A program made the position numbers and the translations under genes. Under the pieces are notes generated by a model. The model ran no database searches. It was not told the DNA's origin and saw only the letters and a program-made list of their open reading frames with translations. Shown here one piece after another: positions 52,660 through 63,606 of a stretch of 64,000 nucleotides of DNA. Positions within the stretch are counted from its first letter, which is position 1. The number at the start of each line of letters is the position of its first letter. Origin of the DNA: Dromiciops gliroides (lineage: Eukaryota > Chordata > Mammalia > Microbiotheria > Microbiotheriidae); NCBI RefSeq assembly GCF_019393635.1, contig NC_057861.1:84871827-84935826 (forward strand). Direction: 5' to 3'.

Positions 52660-53140
52660 GTAATATAAAATGTGAGAAACTCTCAAATAAACTCAGATGC
52701 TTTAGCCTTGGAGTTTCTTGTTACCACCTCCCTCTGTCACCCTTCTCTGCAGCCCAGTGAGTGATCTCTTTCCCTATTCAGATGCTAGTATGAATTATGC
52801 CACTTAAATATTTTGCATCTGCCAGGGTTCTGGCATTACTGTTTCCCAAACTCTGTGGGGTTTGACATTAGGACCCAGTGGGCACTCAATCTTGATGGTT
52901 GGACACATAGCCTAGGGATGGGGTGGGGTTCCTTGCCTGCTGGGCTTCATTAATTCTCACTCTCCCAAAGCTTGCTAGATTGAGGTTTATTCTAATGGGT
53001 GACCCAGGTCCTCCAGAGATCCAGTCCTTATTGGAAGACAGAGATCCTACAAACATCTAGGTATCCAAATCAGCAACACACCCATAGGTTCCCAGAAGTC
53101 TGCCCGGATAATCCTTACATTCTCTTAGCTTTCATGCAGT
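52660..53140. other. No gene or clear repeat recognised
   Basis: Unique-looking sequence. Confidence 0.4.
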
Positions 53141-53147
53141 CCTCTCA

Positions 53148-53284
53148 ATTTTTTTTCCGGGGCAATGAAGGTTAAGTGACTTGCCCAGGGTCACACAGCT
53201 AGTGTCAAGTGTCTGAGGTCAGATTTGAATTCAGGTCCTGAATCCAGGGCTGGTGTTTTATCCACTGTGCCACCTAGCTGCCCC
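53148..53284 (-). repeat. tRNA-SINE
   Basis: Minus copy with the cacagctagtgtcaagtg internal deletion and a further short deletion at aattcaggtcctgaatcc. Flanks cagtcctctca and cagtctcctca are an imperfect TSD. Confidence 0.9.
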
Positions 53285-53510
53285 AGTCTCCTCACTTTCT
53301 ACTCAGCCTCTAAATCACCTTCCCATCCATTCACTCCAAGAACAAGGATACACCTCCATCCATACTCTGTTTACCAAGTACACTACCTCCAAGGTGGGTC
53401 CTGCCTACTCTACTGGTGACAGGTGTCAAGAGAACATCTCCAATATCTCAGTAGCTAGCATATAGTAGGTGTTAATAAATGCTTGTTGATTTGATTTATT
53501 GGCTTTAAAA
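53285..53510 (+). repeat. L2-type fragment and terminus
   Basis: The terminal part acatctccaatatctcagta, gctagcatatagtaggtgtt and aataaatgcttgttgattt is L2-like. The left portion is unclear. Confidence 0.55.
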
Positions 53511-53514
53511 GCCT

Positions 53515-54049
53515 GAGGAGTAATCACAACTATAGACACCTATTCAGGGTCTATGAGTATATACCTTTCCCCTCCCCTCTAGGGGTCCCAGAGAGAGAAC
53601 CATCCAGAATTACCTTCTCCATCTCCCTATCACTACCCACTGTAATGAACTTTATGAGTTTCCCTACAGTCTGAAAGTTTCCCATATTCCACATGTTTAT
53701 ATAGGTAGACTCTACTGGGGCACCATATACCTTCTCAGTCAACTCTTTGATTTTAGGCTTTTCTTACTTGGGCTTTTCCCACATCCTTCTACTGTTTTCT
53801 GATCTTGAGCATCCTGTATCTTCTGGTATGTCTTTGGTATCTTAACCTGGGGTCCATGATAACCCTCATGGGTTGTATAAATGTATATAAATTTCAGGGG
53901 GTTGGTGAACTTAGAGGGGGAGGAAACACATCTTTAATTTCACTTGCCTCTAGCTGAAATTCATCATTTCCTTTTGGTTATGAGTATAGGTAACAAACCA
54001 TTATTCTGAAAAGGAGGCCATAGTTCTCACCAAACTGCCAAAGGGACCC

Positions 54050-54050
<1 letters not shown>
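53515..54050. other. No gene recognised
   Basis: Unique-looking; a segment at 53840-54045 (aacctggggtccatgataa, ttcagggggttggtgaactt) repeats the theme seen at 540-625 and 49035-49060, so it may be an old dispersed repeat. Confidence 0.4.

Positions 54051-54053
<3 letters not shown>

Positions 54054-54097
<44 letters not shown>
54054..54097. repeat. (CA)n microsatellite
   Basis: Pure CA dinucleotide run of about 22 units. Confidence 0.97.
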
Positions 54098-54099
<2 letters not shown>

Positions 54100-54890
54100 G
54101 TTAAGGGCCCCAGAAATAAATGAAGTTCCTCCTTCAAATTCAGTCTTTTTTTTTTTTGAAGATTCCTTCTTCAAACTCTTCTTCAACTTCTATTTAAACT
54201 TAATTCTACTTAAACTTTCTAAAAAAGTGGTAGCCTATAGGTATAGAATGGGGCATGCCTTGTCATGCAAGGAAATCTTCTGTATTTCTTTGTTTAGAGG
54301 GAGAGTCCGATGAGGGTGGGGGGGGAGACTAATTGGAAAGTGACAGAGATTTGAGAAAAACATTTATTTAATTAAAGATATAAAATAAAACTTCTCTAAG
54401 CTGCCAGAAATATCCCAGTCTCTCTTCTAGCTATTCCTTCCTAAGGAGATTTCTGTATGGCATCAGCTGACATTACGAGGCCTAGCTCTCCCCTCTAGCA
54501 GACAGGATGCTGTATCTCTCTTTCCTTTCTCTGATCTTATGGTGAAATAGCAGTGATCTCACTCCCTGATGAATTTGGGCCCAAAACAAGTATATCTGTC
54601 CCACAAACACACCATGGTCTTCTGTCTCTCCCAAATCATGGGCAGTGGAGCATTGAACACATTGTTCTCCCAGAAAATTTGTTGTTTCCTAAAGCCCCAA
54701 AGAGTATCTAAAGCTGATGAGATGATTCCCCCACCCCCAATTCTTCACCACCTCCATCAATACCTCCAGTACGGTAAGGAAGAGGGGATGCTGGCTCTGA
54801 TGCAATTCTAAGGATACTGGCAGGGACCCACTCATTATTTCCCCCCCTAAATGCACCTTGTCTCCTACCTTCCCGATGACTGTAGAGGAC
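54100..54890. other. No gene recognised
   Basis: AT-richer unique-looking sequence with a T-run at 54146-54157. Confidence 0.4.
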
Positions 54891-54894
54891 AACA

Positions 54895-55720
54895 GCATCC
54901 CCCTAGTCCCTCAGGTTCACTATTGAGAAGTCATCCTGGATGCATCACTTTCACACTCCATATCCAATCTGTTGCCAAGGCCTGTTGATTTTCACCTTTG
55001 CAACAGCTTTCAAATATGCCCTTTCTTTCCTCCTACTGCCCCCACTCAGGGGCAGGCCCTCATCACCTCACGCCTTTACTATTTCAATAGCCTGCTGGTG
55101 GGCCTGCCTGCCTCAAGTCTCTGTCCACTCCAATGTATCCTCCATTAAGCCATGAAAATGACTCCCAAAGCACAGGAGAGACCCTATCACTCCCAACCCT
55201 GACTCTATAAACTCTGGCTTCCTGGTGCCTCCAGGAACAAATACAAACTGCTTTTTTTAGCCTTCAGAGCCCTGCATCACCTAGCCCCCTCCTACCTTCA
55301 CAGGCTTCTTACACCTGCCCACACTCTTCAATCAGAGACTCTGGCCTTCCGGCTGTTTGTTCCAGGAACAAGATGTTCCGTCTCTGCTCCGGATCTTCTC
55401 TCTCGATGTCACCCCCCCCCACCCCCACCCGGAATGTTCTCCATCCTCTGCTCCAACCACTGACTTCCCCTACTTCTGTTAAGTCCCTTAAAAACCCATG
55501 TTCTACAGGAAGTCTTCCCCAACCACTCTGAATTCCAGAGCCTTCCCTCTGCTTCTTATTCCCTATTTATCCTGGCGATAGCTTGCTTCCTATGTACCCA
55601 TTTACATGTTGTCTCCCCCATCAGTGTGTAAGCTTTTTGAGGTCAGAGACTTCCTTTGCCCCTTTTTGTATTCCCGGTGTTTAGTACAGTGCCTGGTACA
55701 TAATAATATTTGTTGACTCA
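54895..55720 (+). repeat. L2 LINE, C-terminal region through 3' end
   Basis: Reads ccctcaggttcactattgag, aatctgttgccaaggcctgt, ggccctcatcacctcacgcc, cttcagagccctgcatcacc, ttctacaggaagtcttcccc, ttttgaggtcagagacttcc and cagtgcctggtacataataa. It is a nearly complete L2 3' third, with a C-run at 55412-55430. Confidence 0.87.
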
Positions 55721-55871
55721 TTTTCATACTCCCATGCCCTGGCTCTGATTTGGTCCCACCCCACTCCTCCCCAGGCTCAGAAATGCCCCCATTTAGACAT
55801 CTAACATCTGCCAGGCCTCTGTCATCACTATGCCCACTACTGGTACCACTCCATGAAGATTTGCACTAAGA

Positions 55872-56022
55872 GGGGGCAGCTAGGTGATGCAGTGGATGAA
55901 ACACCAGCCCTGGATTCAGGAGGACCTGAGTTCAAATCCAGCCTCAGACACTTGGCACTTAACTAGCTGTATGATCCTGGGCAAGTCACTTAACCCTTAT
56001 TGCCCTGAAAAAAAAGAAAAAA
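55872..56022 (+). repeat. tRNA-SINE
   Basis: Full-length plus copy with an identical 13-bp TSD atttgcactaaga at 55859-55871 and 56023-56035. Confidence 0.95.
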
Positions 56023-56164
56023 TATTTGCACTAAGACCCAGAATACACTCAATATTGCTGTCTGGATAGACAGCATGAGGACGTCGATCTCCACATTCTA
56101 CTTTACTTGGCCTCTTTCCTAAATTGAAAGGGGAACGCGCAACCCTATCTGAAGACACCCACCA

Positions 56165-56325
56165 ATAGTTGTATGACTTTGAGCAAGTCACCTAACCCTA
56201 TTTACCTCAGTTTTCTCATCTATAAAATGAGCCGGAGAAGGAAATCGCAAACCAGTCCAATATCTCTGCAAAGAAAGCCCCAAATGCCTGAAATGACCCA
56301 AAAACAATAACAAGTGCTTTTACTC
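56165..56325 (+). repeat. RTE-tailed SINE, 5'-truncated
   Basis: Keeps ttgagcaagtcacctaaccc, atgagccggagaaggaaatc, gcaaaccagtccaatatctc and gcaaagaaagccccaaatgc. Confidence 0.78.
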
Positions 56326-56514
56326 CTCATTCGACCCAGTCTTTCTGATTACTCCACAGACAACACCCCTCAGCTACTGAGTCTCTCTGGCTCAATATGA
56401 ATGAACAAACATCCACTGAATGCATCCTTTGAGAAAGCTGGGACCCAGGCCTCCTGACCAGCACTTCACTGTGCACGCTAATACATCAGGCTGTTCCCGG
56501 AACATCTACCTACC

Positions 56515-56625
56515 TACCTGACTTGTTGTGCAGCTCAAATGAGATGACATTTATAAAGTGCTTGCCTAGCACAGTGCCCGGTACATAGTAGGTCCTTAAT
56601 AAATACTAATTCCTTTCCGTGCCTT
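56515..56625 (+). repeat. MIR 3' part with L2-like terminus
   Basis: Reads aaatgagatgacatttataa, agtgcttgcctagcacagtg, cccggtacatagtaggtcct. Confidence 0.75.
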
Positions 56626-56639
56626 TCTCCTTCCTCTAG

Positions 56640-57560
56640 ACAATGGGGAGTCACTGAAGGTTCCCAGGTCCCCTTGGAAGGATGTCAGAGAGGAAGACGA
56701 TTCCTCTTGGTCTTAGTCACCCCGTTCAGGACAGGATGGGGCAGGGAGGGCAGCAATCCCAGAGCCTGCCATTCACCGGCACCTGTCAGAGCCAGAGGTA
56801 AATATTTGTCAGAGGGTGTTTAGATAGAGAGCAGGAAATTACAGGGTCATCCCCCTTGGGAGAAGTTCCTGCTTTCTGTAGGATTCTGACACCCGGAGGC
56901 TAGGGCTGGCACGGGGCCTAGAGACTGAAGGACAATGAGCTTGTGCAGAGGAGGAAGAGGAGACAGGAGACAGAGAGGGAGAAACAGGTTCTCATCTTAC
57001 TCCTTCATGCCATTGACTCTCAGAATTTTCTCATTACAGTCCAATTCCTTCATTTGACAGGTGGAGAAACTGAGGCCCAGAAAGGGCAAGGAATTTTCCT
57101 GAGTTCACATATGGAATCAACATGGGCTGATTTGTGATTCCCTGGTTGGTGCCCCTTCCTCTCCAACATGGCACATTTCAGAGAGGGAGGAGAGCGGGTA
57201 GAGTGGTACAGAGATCTGGGAGAAGAAAAAGATAGGGAGCAAGGAGAAGAAAGGCAGGGCCAGAGAGTGAAAGAAGGAGCCATGGAGAGGGGGGAAGCAG
57301 GGAGAGTGAATGAAGAGTAAAGATGGAAGGAGGGAAGTGGTGCAACATACAATGAGGGAATGATGGGAGAAGGAGGGAGGCATTGAAGGGTACCAGAAAC
57401 TGCAGAGAAGAATGTTGTCCCAAGCTGGGTGCCCTGTCCCCTCCTCATTTCCCGGGTCCCCAATCCTGATCCTGTCCTTTTCTATCAATCTAGTCAAGAC
57501 CCTACCCAAGCCTTCAAATGGAGAGGTGGTCCAGAACTGTCCCTATGACAATGGGACAAG
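56640..57560. other. Unique-looking block, partly purine-rich
   Basis: No repeat recognised at 56640-56990. A MIR-like piece follows (57040-57090: tttgacaggtggagaaactg), then a GGGAGAA/GGAGGG-rich segment at 57180-57400 that yields Ser/Leu/Pro-rich minus-strand frames without gene support. Confidence 0.45.
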
Positions 57561-57573
57561 TGGTCACCTTATG

Positions 57574-57810
57574 GGCAGCTAGGTGGCACAGTGGACAGAG
57601 TGCTGGGGCTGGAGTCAGGAAGACTCATCTTGCTCAATTCAAATCCAGCCTCAGACACTTACTAGATGTGTTACCTTGGGCAAGTCATTTAACCCTGTTT
57701 GCCTCAGTTTCCTTATCTGGAAAATGAACTAGAGAAGGAAATAGCAAGCCACTCTGCCAAGAAAATTCCAAATGGGGTCACAAAGAGTCAATACAACTGA
57801 AATAAACGAC
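57574..57810 (+). repeat. tRNA-headed SINE with RTE/BovB-type tail
   Basis: Reads gggcagctaggtggcacagt, gaagactcatcttgctcaat, aactagagaaggaaatagca and atggggtcacaaagagtcaa, ending aaataaacgac. Flanking tggtcacctta and tggtcaccttt form a TSD. Confidence 0.9.
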
Positions 57811-57984
57811 TGGTCACCTTTATCCAACCACTCCCTATAATCTCAACAATAGGACAGGGTACTTAGACATCTCTCCTTTTCATCTTTCTGCTGTTTCAAG
57901 AACTTGAGGGTCCCGTATGTTTTGTTGTGTGTCATCTTCCAGCAGTAGGAATGGATATATTGAACTAACTATACCCCCTCCTTC

Positions 57985-58090
57985 AAGCCAATAATAGTGC
58001 TTTGCATGTATATAGTGCATTAAGGTTTTCAAAACATTTTATGTATGTTATCTCATTTGCTTCTCACAACAAACCTATGAAATGGGTTCT
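57985..58090 (-). repeat. MIR-type fragment
   Basis: Reads tagtgctttgcatgtatata, tgtatgttatctcatttgct and tctcacaacaaacctatgaa. Confidence 0.7.
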
Positions 58091-58290
58091 AGATCCCTAG
58101 AGCTTGAGGTATCCTCTCTCACATTTGGGCCTCAAGAAAAGTTACTTCAGAGTCAAGGCATTGTGTGAGTTAAAACCCTCTGAAAATCACAGCTAAGAAG
58201 ATCCCACCAATGTGTTACTTTTATAAGCCAGATTGGACATATTAGTTGAAATGAAGGATGCTTAATCAAACAGTATATCAAATAAAATGA

Positions 58291-58667
58291 TGTGGGGAAC
58301 CCTGCCCCATACACACATGGAGTACTGTGAGAATATTATTAATATTACAGGGGCCCCCTGCTGTGTGAGTATGTGACCACCTTCAACCAATCAGCTTGAA
58401 GCAGTGTGTAAGGCAGTTGGTTTGGTCAGTTGGTTTTGGGAGTTAGTGGTGGGAACCTGTGGGGTTGGCAGCTGAACCAGGAGTGGTTGAAGTAGTTAGG
58501 GGTTTTCCTATCCTTTCAGAGACATTTGTTCTCTCTTTGTTAACCTCTAATATATTTTAATAAATGTTTAATACCTAAACTGTTAAACTGTTGTCTTAGT
58601 TAGCTTTCCCCATACAAGGGACAGATAGGGTGACCACACACATTTAGTTTTACCCGTCACAGTTTAA
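58291..58667 (+). mobile_element. Possible solo LTR of an old endogenous retrovirus
   Basis: A roughly 375-bp segment begins tgtggggaaccctgcccc and ends ttacccgtcaca, so it has TG...CA ends. It has a poly-A-signal-like ttttaataaatg near 58557 with a T/G-rich part after it. No internal viral region and no clear flanking duplication were seen. It is a fossil at most; the family is not identified and it could be another old repeat. Confidence 0.35.
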
Positions 58668-58765
58668 AGCTCCCACAAGTTTCAAAACTTCATAGAAGGA
58701 TGACCAGGAACAACATATAGAGGGCATGTATATTAAAACAGAGAACATGTATTAAAAGGCACATG

Positions 58766-58913
58766 GTGGACAGCTAGGTGGCGCAGTGGATAAAGCACTG
58801 GCCCTGGATTCAGGAGGACTTGAGTTCAAATCCAGCCTCAGACACTTGACATTTACTAGCTGTGTGACCCTGGGCAAATCACTTAACCCTCATTGCTCTG
58901 CCCCCCCCCCCAA
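58766..58913 (+). repeat. tRNA-SINE
   Basis: Full-length plus copy with a C-run before the A-tail. Identical 12-bp TSD aaaaggcacatg at 58754-58765 and 58914-58925. Confidence 0.95.
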
Positions 58914-58929
58914 AAAAGGCACATGCACA

Positions 58930-59190
58930 TAGGTGGCCAAAGTCGATAGAGAGCAGGGCCAGGAATCAGGAAGACCTGAGTTCAAATTCCACCTGTGTGA
59001 CCTTGGGCAAGTCATTAATCTTCTGTTTGCCTCAGTTTCCTCAACTGTGAAGTGGGGATAATAATAGCACCTTCTTCCCAGGAGTGTTGTGAGGATATAA
59101 TGAGATAATATTTGTAAAGTGCTTAGCACAGTGTCTGACACAGAGTAGATACTAAAGACATGCTAGCTGGCATTTTTATTGTTGACATTA
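58930..59190 (+). repeat. MIR-type CORE-SINE, near full length
   Basis: Reads aagtcgatagagagcagggc, gagttcaaattccacctgtg, ttgcctcagtttcctcaact, gaatgttgtgaggatataat-like text and agtgcttagcacagtgtctg. Confidence 0.85.
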
Positions 59191-59254
59191 TTATTATTAC
59201 ATATTAGGAATCCATTTGGTCAGTGCAAGGTCAAAAAAGAGCATGCATGTAAAG

Positions 59255-59330
59255 GATACACACACATGTACACCATATATGTATATATGTAAATATATAT
59301 GTATATGTAAGTATATAGATGTGTTTAAAT
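59255..59330. repeat. (TA)n-rich microsatellite
   Basis: Alternating ACAC, TATATG and TAAGTATA units. Confidence 0.85.
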
Positions 59331-59344
59331 CTGGGGGAAAGTGT

Positions 59345-59405
59345 ATTTGGCGGCTAGGTGACACAGTGGATAGAGTGCCTGGCCTGGAGTTAGGAAGACT
59401 CATCT
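59345..59405 (+). repeat. 3'-truncated head of an RTE-tailed SINE
   Basis: Reads cggctaggtgacacagtgga and ttaggaagactcatct, then stops at the boundary with an L1-like segment. Confidence 0.75.
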
Positions 59406-59444
59406 GAAAGAGTTATTCAATAGGCATTTATTAAGTCCTCATCA

Positions 59445-59640
59445 TGTTCAAAAGATAATTCATTAATTAATGTGAAAATATGTTTAACATGATTGTACAT
59501 ATATTACCTATAGCAGATTTGTCGCTGTCTTGTGGAGGGGAAAGGGAAGGGAGAAAAGTTTGGAACTCAAAATCTTATAAAAACAAATATTGAAAATTAT
59601 CTTTACATATAACTGGAAAAAATAAAATACTATTAAGACA
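59445..59640 (+). repeat. L1 3'UTR fragment
   Basis: Reads aatatgtttaacatgattgt, acatatattacctatagcag, aagtttggaactcaaaatct and tatttgaaaattatcttta-like text, ending in an A-rich tail. Confidence 0.8.
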
Positions 59641-59649
59641 GAAAAAAAG

Positions 59650-60800
59650 AGAACTCATTAATTACCCCCCAACCTAACTCTCCCCTCTTCCCAGAGAGCA
59701 CCAGCATCCTCCTAGTCACATAGACCTGAAGCCTCAATGTCTTTCTCAGCTTCTTATTCACTCCAGCCAGTCTACTGTCCAATCTTGTCAATTCTACCTT
59801 TACAAGATGTCTTGAATATGAGTCTCTTCTTTCCACTCACATAACTGCCACCCTAATATAGACTCTCATCATGCCCCATCTGGACAAGAGCCTAATCGGA
59901 TTCCCTGACTCAGTCTTTCCCTTCTCCAATTTATCCTCCACTCAGCTGCCTAAGTACAGATTTTTCCTAAAGTACAGGTCTGATCATACCCCCCCACCCC
60001 CCCACCCCCGCCAATAAACTCCAGTGGCCCCCTATTACCTCCAGGAGCAAATACCAAAGTTCTCTGTTTGGCATTTAAACCCCTTCACAATCTGGCCCCT
60101 TCTTACCATTACACTCTTAGAATCCTGCAAGGATTCTATGATCCAGTCTCATGGACCCATCGCTATTCCTCAGACTGGACACTCAATCTCCCAACTCCAT
60201 GACTTTGTAAGAGTCAGATCCCCTGCCTGATATACTCTTCCCCCCCTCACCTCTCTGCCTCTTAGCTTCTTTCAAAACTCAGGTCAAATCCTACTTTCTG
60301 GGGCAGCTAGGTGGCACACTGGATAAAGCACCAGCCCTGGATTCAGGAGGACCTGAGTTCAAATCTGACCTCAGACACTTGACACTAGCTGTGTGACCCT
60401 GGGCAAATCGCTTAACCCTCATTGCCCCACTAGAAAGAGAGAGAGAGAAAGAAAGAAGAAAGGAAGGAAGGAAGGAAGGAAGGAAGGAAGGAAGGAAGGA
60501 AGGAAGGAAGGAAGGAAGGAAGGAAGGAAGGAAGGAAGGAAGAAGAGGAAAAAAGTTATGACATCCAAATCCTACCTTCTACTACAGAGGGCCTTTTCCC
60601 ACCCCTCCATCTTGGCAGTGTCTTCACTCTGAGGTTAATTTCTATAATTGTTATCTACGTAGATCTTGTTGTCACCCCTATTAGACTGTGAGCTCCTTGA
60701 GGCCAGGAGTCACATGTTCTTACCCTTTCTCTGTTTCCCGGAGTTTAGTGTAGTTCCTGGCAAAGAGTGAGTGCTTAATGTAAATGCTCATTGACCAACT
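59650..60800 (+). repeat. L2 LINE 3' region with a SINE
   Basis: Reads tccaatcttgtcaattctac, aaagtacaggtctgatcata, ttaaaccccttcacaatctg, ttcaaaactcaggtcaaatc, and after the SINE ctattagactgtgagctcct and gtgtagttcctggcaaagag. Another 3'-third L2 copy. Confidence 0.85.
60300..60565 (+). repeat. tRNA-SINE with (GAAA)n(GGAA)n tail inside L2
   Basis: Body with the cacttgacactagctgtg deletion variant, then a tail of GAGA/GAAA units and about 20 GGAA units. TSD ccaaatcctacYttct-type words at 60285-60299 and 60566-60580. Confidence 0.94.
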
Positions 60801-60960
60801 ACCTACCCACTATGTGCAAGACACCATAGGAGGTAAAAAAATGTCTCTGCCCTCAAGGAGTTTATATTCCCCTGCAGTGCTGTGCTATTTAAATAGACAA
60901 ATGAATACGATATAATTTGAGGACAGAGAGAATTCGGTAACAATCAGACAAGGCTTCCAT
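60800..60960 (+). repeat. Old repeat (8895 family) fragment
   Basis: Reads ctacccactatgtgcaagac, ctctgccctcaaggagttta and aatagacaaatgaatacg. Confidence 0.55.
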
Positions 60961-61457
60961 CCAGTCCAACCCACACTCCCCATCAAATCACAACCAACAG
61001 TAGTCATCCAGATTTCCTCCAACGAGGTAGGCTGGTCTATATTTGTATTGTTGTCATATAGCTCTAATTATTTGGAAGTTTTCCCTTATACTATAAGGGA
61101 AACCTAAATCTGCCTCTCTGCAACTTCCACCCACACCCTTCTACTTCTGTCCTCAAGATCCACACAGAATAAAATCCCTCTTCCACATGATGGCTCTTCA
61201 AATAGGTAAATATGTCCCCCCCCCCCCGAGTCTTCTCTTCTCCAGGTTAAACGTCCCCAGTTCCGTCAGCAAGTCCTCATATGATGTGATCTGAAGGTCT
61301 TCACCATCCTAGTTGTGAATGCTCTTCAGCTTATCAGTGCTCTTCCTAAGATGCCTGGGTTCAAATCCTGCCTCTCATAGGGCTGTTATCACTTTACTTA
61401 ATCTCTCTGTTCCTCAGTTTCCTCATCTGTAAAATAAGGTCAGACTAGATGGTTTCT

Positions 61458-61871
61458 GGAGGCAGCTGTGTGGCTCAGTGGAAAAAGTGCTGGACCTGGA
61501 GTTAGGAAGACCTGAATTAAAATCCAGTCTCAGGGGCGGCTAGGTGGCGCAGTGGATAAAGCACCGGCCCTGGATTCAGGAGGACCTGAGTTCAAATCCG
61601 ACCTCAGACACTTGACACTTACTAGCTGTGTGACCCTGGGCAAGTCACTTAACCCCCATTGCCCCGCAAAAACAAAACAAAACAAAAAAACAAAAATCCT
61701 GTCTCAGATGCTTACTAGCTCTGTGACCCTGGCCAAGTCACTTGACCTCTGGAGAAGGAAATGACAAACCATCCAGTATCTTTGTCAAGAAAACCCCATG
61801 GATAGTATTGGTGTGCTATAGTCCATGGGGTCACAGAGAGTCAGACACAACAAAATGACTGAATAACAACA
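61458..61871 (+). repeat. RTE-tailed SINE inside MIR, itself split
   Basis: Head ggcagctgtgtggctcagtg, then after the inner SINE gatgcttactagctctgtga, aaggaaatgacaaaccatcc, gtcaagaaaaccccatggat and a BovB-like end ggggtcacagagagtcagac..aaaatgactgaataacaac. TSD agatgRYttct at 61447-61457 and 61872-61882. Confidence 0.85.
61534..61694 (+). repeat. tRNA-SINE, innermost of the nest
   Basis: Full-length plus copy with an (AAAAC)n tail. 13-bp TSD aatccWgtctcag at 61521-61533 and 61695-61707, one mismatch. Confidence 0.95.
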
Positions 61872-62259
61872 AGATGACTTCTAAGGTTCTTCCAGCCCTG
61901 AATATATGATCCTGTTACTGAAGATAATAATCTAAAAATGGTTTGTCCAGGGCAAAGTAGAGAGGATTTGTAGCAACCTTATTTCTGGAAGCTATGCCTC
62001 TTACTGCAGTCTATGATCACATCAGCCTTTTTGGCCACTACCTCAGTGGCTGACTCACACCGAACTTGCAGTCCAACAAAAACCCCTGAGATCTTTAAAA
62101 AAAAAAAATAAGAAAAGGAGAGGGAAGGGAAGGACTGTTGTCTGGCCGTGCCTCCCTCATTTTGTACTTGTGAAGTTACTTTTCTTAACCCAAATATAAA
62201 ACTCTACAAACCCGTCAAGATGGGTTTTTTGTATTGTGTCTCTTTAAACCTGTGTGTTA

Positions 62260-62700
62260 GTTCTGCCTCCCACACTTGAGTTTTCTGCATGATGTCCAAA
62301 GGCCCCGGCCAGCTGTATTCTTCTGTGTTCTATTATCTATGATGTTCTCTGAATCCATAAGCCTGGGGCACTCACAGCTTGAGATGCCATAATAAACCCC
62401 ATCAAGCCAGGGACCATCTTCTTCGTTTTAGTTTCCCTGGACACCAGACCCTGTGTCCTACTCAATAAAAATTGTTTGAATAGATGGATAGATATTCAAT
62501 TTAGGCAAACTTCAACCACCCACAACTGTTCAGTATCTCAGCCTCCCACAATGAAAACCAAAGGTCTAGAATGATGTATTATCCAAGCACCATCTGCTGG
62601 CCAGCTGTGGGAGATAAGACTGGAAAAAATTTGGTCCAGGCTGTCAAAGACCTTGAATGTCAACATAGTATTTGTTGTTGTTGTTGTTTTGGTTTTTTTG
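62260..62700. other. No gene recognised
   Basis: Unique-looking, with (TTG)n at 62670-62690. Confidence 0.4.
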
Positions 62701-62739
62701 CACTGCACCACCAGTGTGAAATCCTTTTTAAAAAATACT

Positions 62740-62876
62740 ATGGTGGCACAGTGGATAAAGAACCAGCCCTGGATTCAGGAGGACCTGAGTTCAAGTCCGG
62801 CTTCAGACACTTGACACTTACTAGCTGTGTGACCCTGGGCAAGTCACTTAACCCTCATTGCCCTGAAAAAAAAAAA
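62740..62876 (+). repeat. 5'-truncated tRNA-SINE with inverted flanks
   Basis: Starts at ggtggcacagtggataaag and ends in a clean A-tail. In place of a direct TSD, an 11-bp perfect inverted pair flanks it: cagtgtgaaat (62712-62722) and atttcacactg (62879-62889). Confidence 0.9.
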
Positions 62877-62899
62877 GCATTTCACACTGTTTACTTTTT

Positions 62900-63410
62900 T
62901 AAAAACCTACATAATAAGCACTACACATAATTCTCTTTTTCTCCTTTTAGATTTTCTTTTTTCCTCATTCCCTCAGTTTTATTTTGTGTATGTCTGTTTT
63001 TATGTAGTATTTTTCCCCTATAACATGTAAAAACAATTTTAACTTTGAGTTCCAAATTCTCTCCCTTCCACCCACCCCCTCCATTGAGAAGGCAAGCAAT
63101 TTGATATGTTATACACAACATAGTATTTTTAAACATGTTTTCAATTTACAAACATTTAATTTTTCTCCCACTCATCGCCCCCTTTGGGTAAAAAGAAAAC
63201 ATAAAACAAAACCTTTGCAACAACTATGTATATTCAAGCAACCCAAATTCCCATATTGTTCATATCCCCAAATTTTTTATCTAAATTGGCATCTTAAATA
63301 TATTACCATCCTCTCTTCTCCAGAAGCTGGCCACTTTGATCAGTCCGTGCCCTTGTTCTCATCTTTCATCTTTTTATTTACTGGTTCCTAGTTGCTTACA
63401 AACATTCCCA
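62900..63410 (-). repeat. L1 3'UTR, antisense
   Basis: Plus-strand words: aacttttgagttccaaattc-like text at 63040, ccattgagaaggcaagcaat, ttgatatgttatacacaaca, tattcaagcaacccaaattc. It resembles the other L1 3'UTR copies. Confidence 0.75.
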
Positions 63411-63426
63411 GATCTCCTCTATTCTT

Positions 63427-63606
63427 TGTTTTTGTGTGTGGTTCTTTTTCATGTATCTCATAACTTCTTTTTTTGTTTTGTTTTTGTTTTTGCAGGGCAA
63501 TGAGGGTTAAGTGACTTGCCCAGGGTCACATAGCTAGTTAAGTGTCTGAGGCTGGATTTGAACTCAGGTCCTCCTGAATCCAAGGATAGTGCCACCTAGC
63601 TGCTCC
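63427..63606 (-). repeat. tRNA-SINE with probable 3' transduced segment
   Basis: Identical 16-bp TSD gatctcctctattctt at 63411-63426 and 63607-63622. Between the left TSD and the SINE A-tail lies about 45 bp of non-SINE sequence (63430-63475), itself next to an A-rich (T-rich on plus) end. This fits a transcript that read past the SINE. Confidence 0.88.

Larger units (their letters stand above)
61346..61915 (+). repeat. MIR split by an inserted SINE
   Basis: Left part 61346-61457 (gggttcaaatcctgcctctc, cctcagtttcctcatctgta, taaggtcagactagatggtt). Right part 61872-61915 (gatgacttctaaggttcttc, cagccctgaatatatgatcc). Together they form one MIR. Confidence 0.78.
60960..62250 (-). repeat. L3/CR1-class LINE 3' region, host of a nested stack
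   Basis: Plus-strand words in order: tccagtccaacccacactcc, ataagggaaacctaaatctg, cctctctgcaacttccaccc, cttccacatgatggctcttc, gtcttctcttctccaggtta, aaacgtccccagttccgtca (to about 61345). It resumes at 61916 with atggtttgtccagggcaaag, gatcacatcagcctttttgg, ccgaacttgcagtccaacaa and cattttgtacttgtgaagtt. The gap is filled by younger SINEs. Confidence 0.83.
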
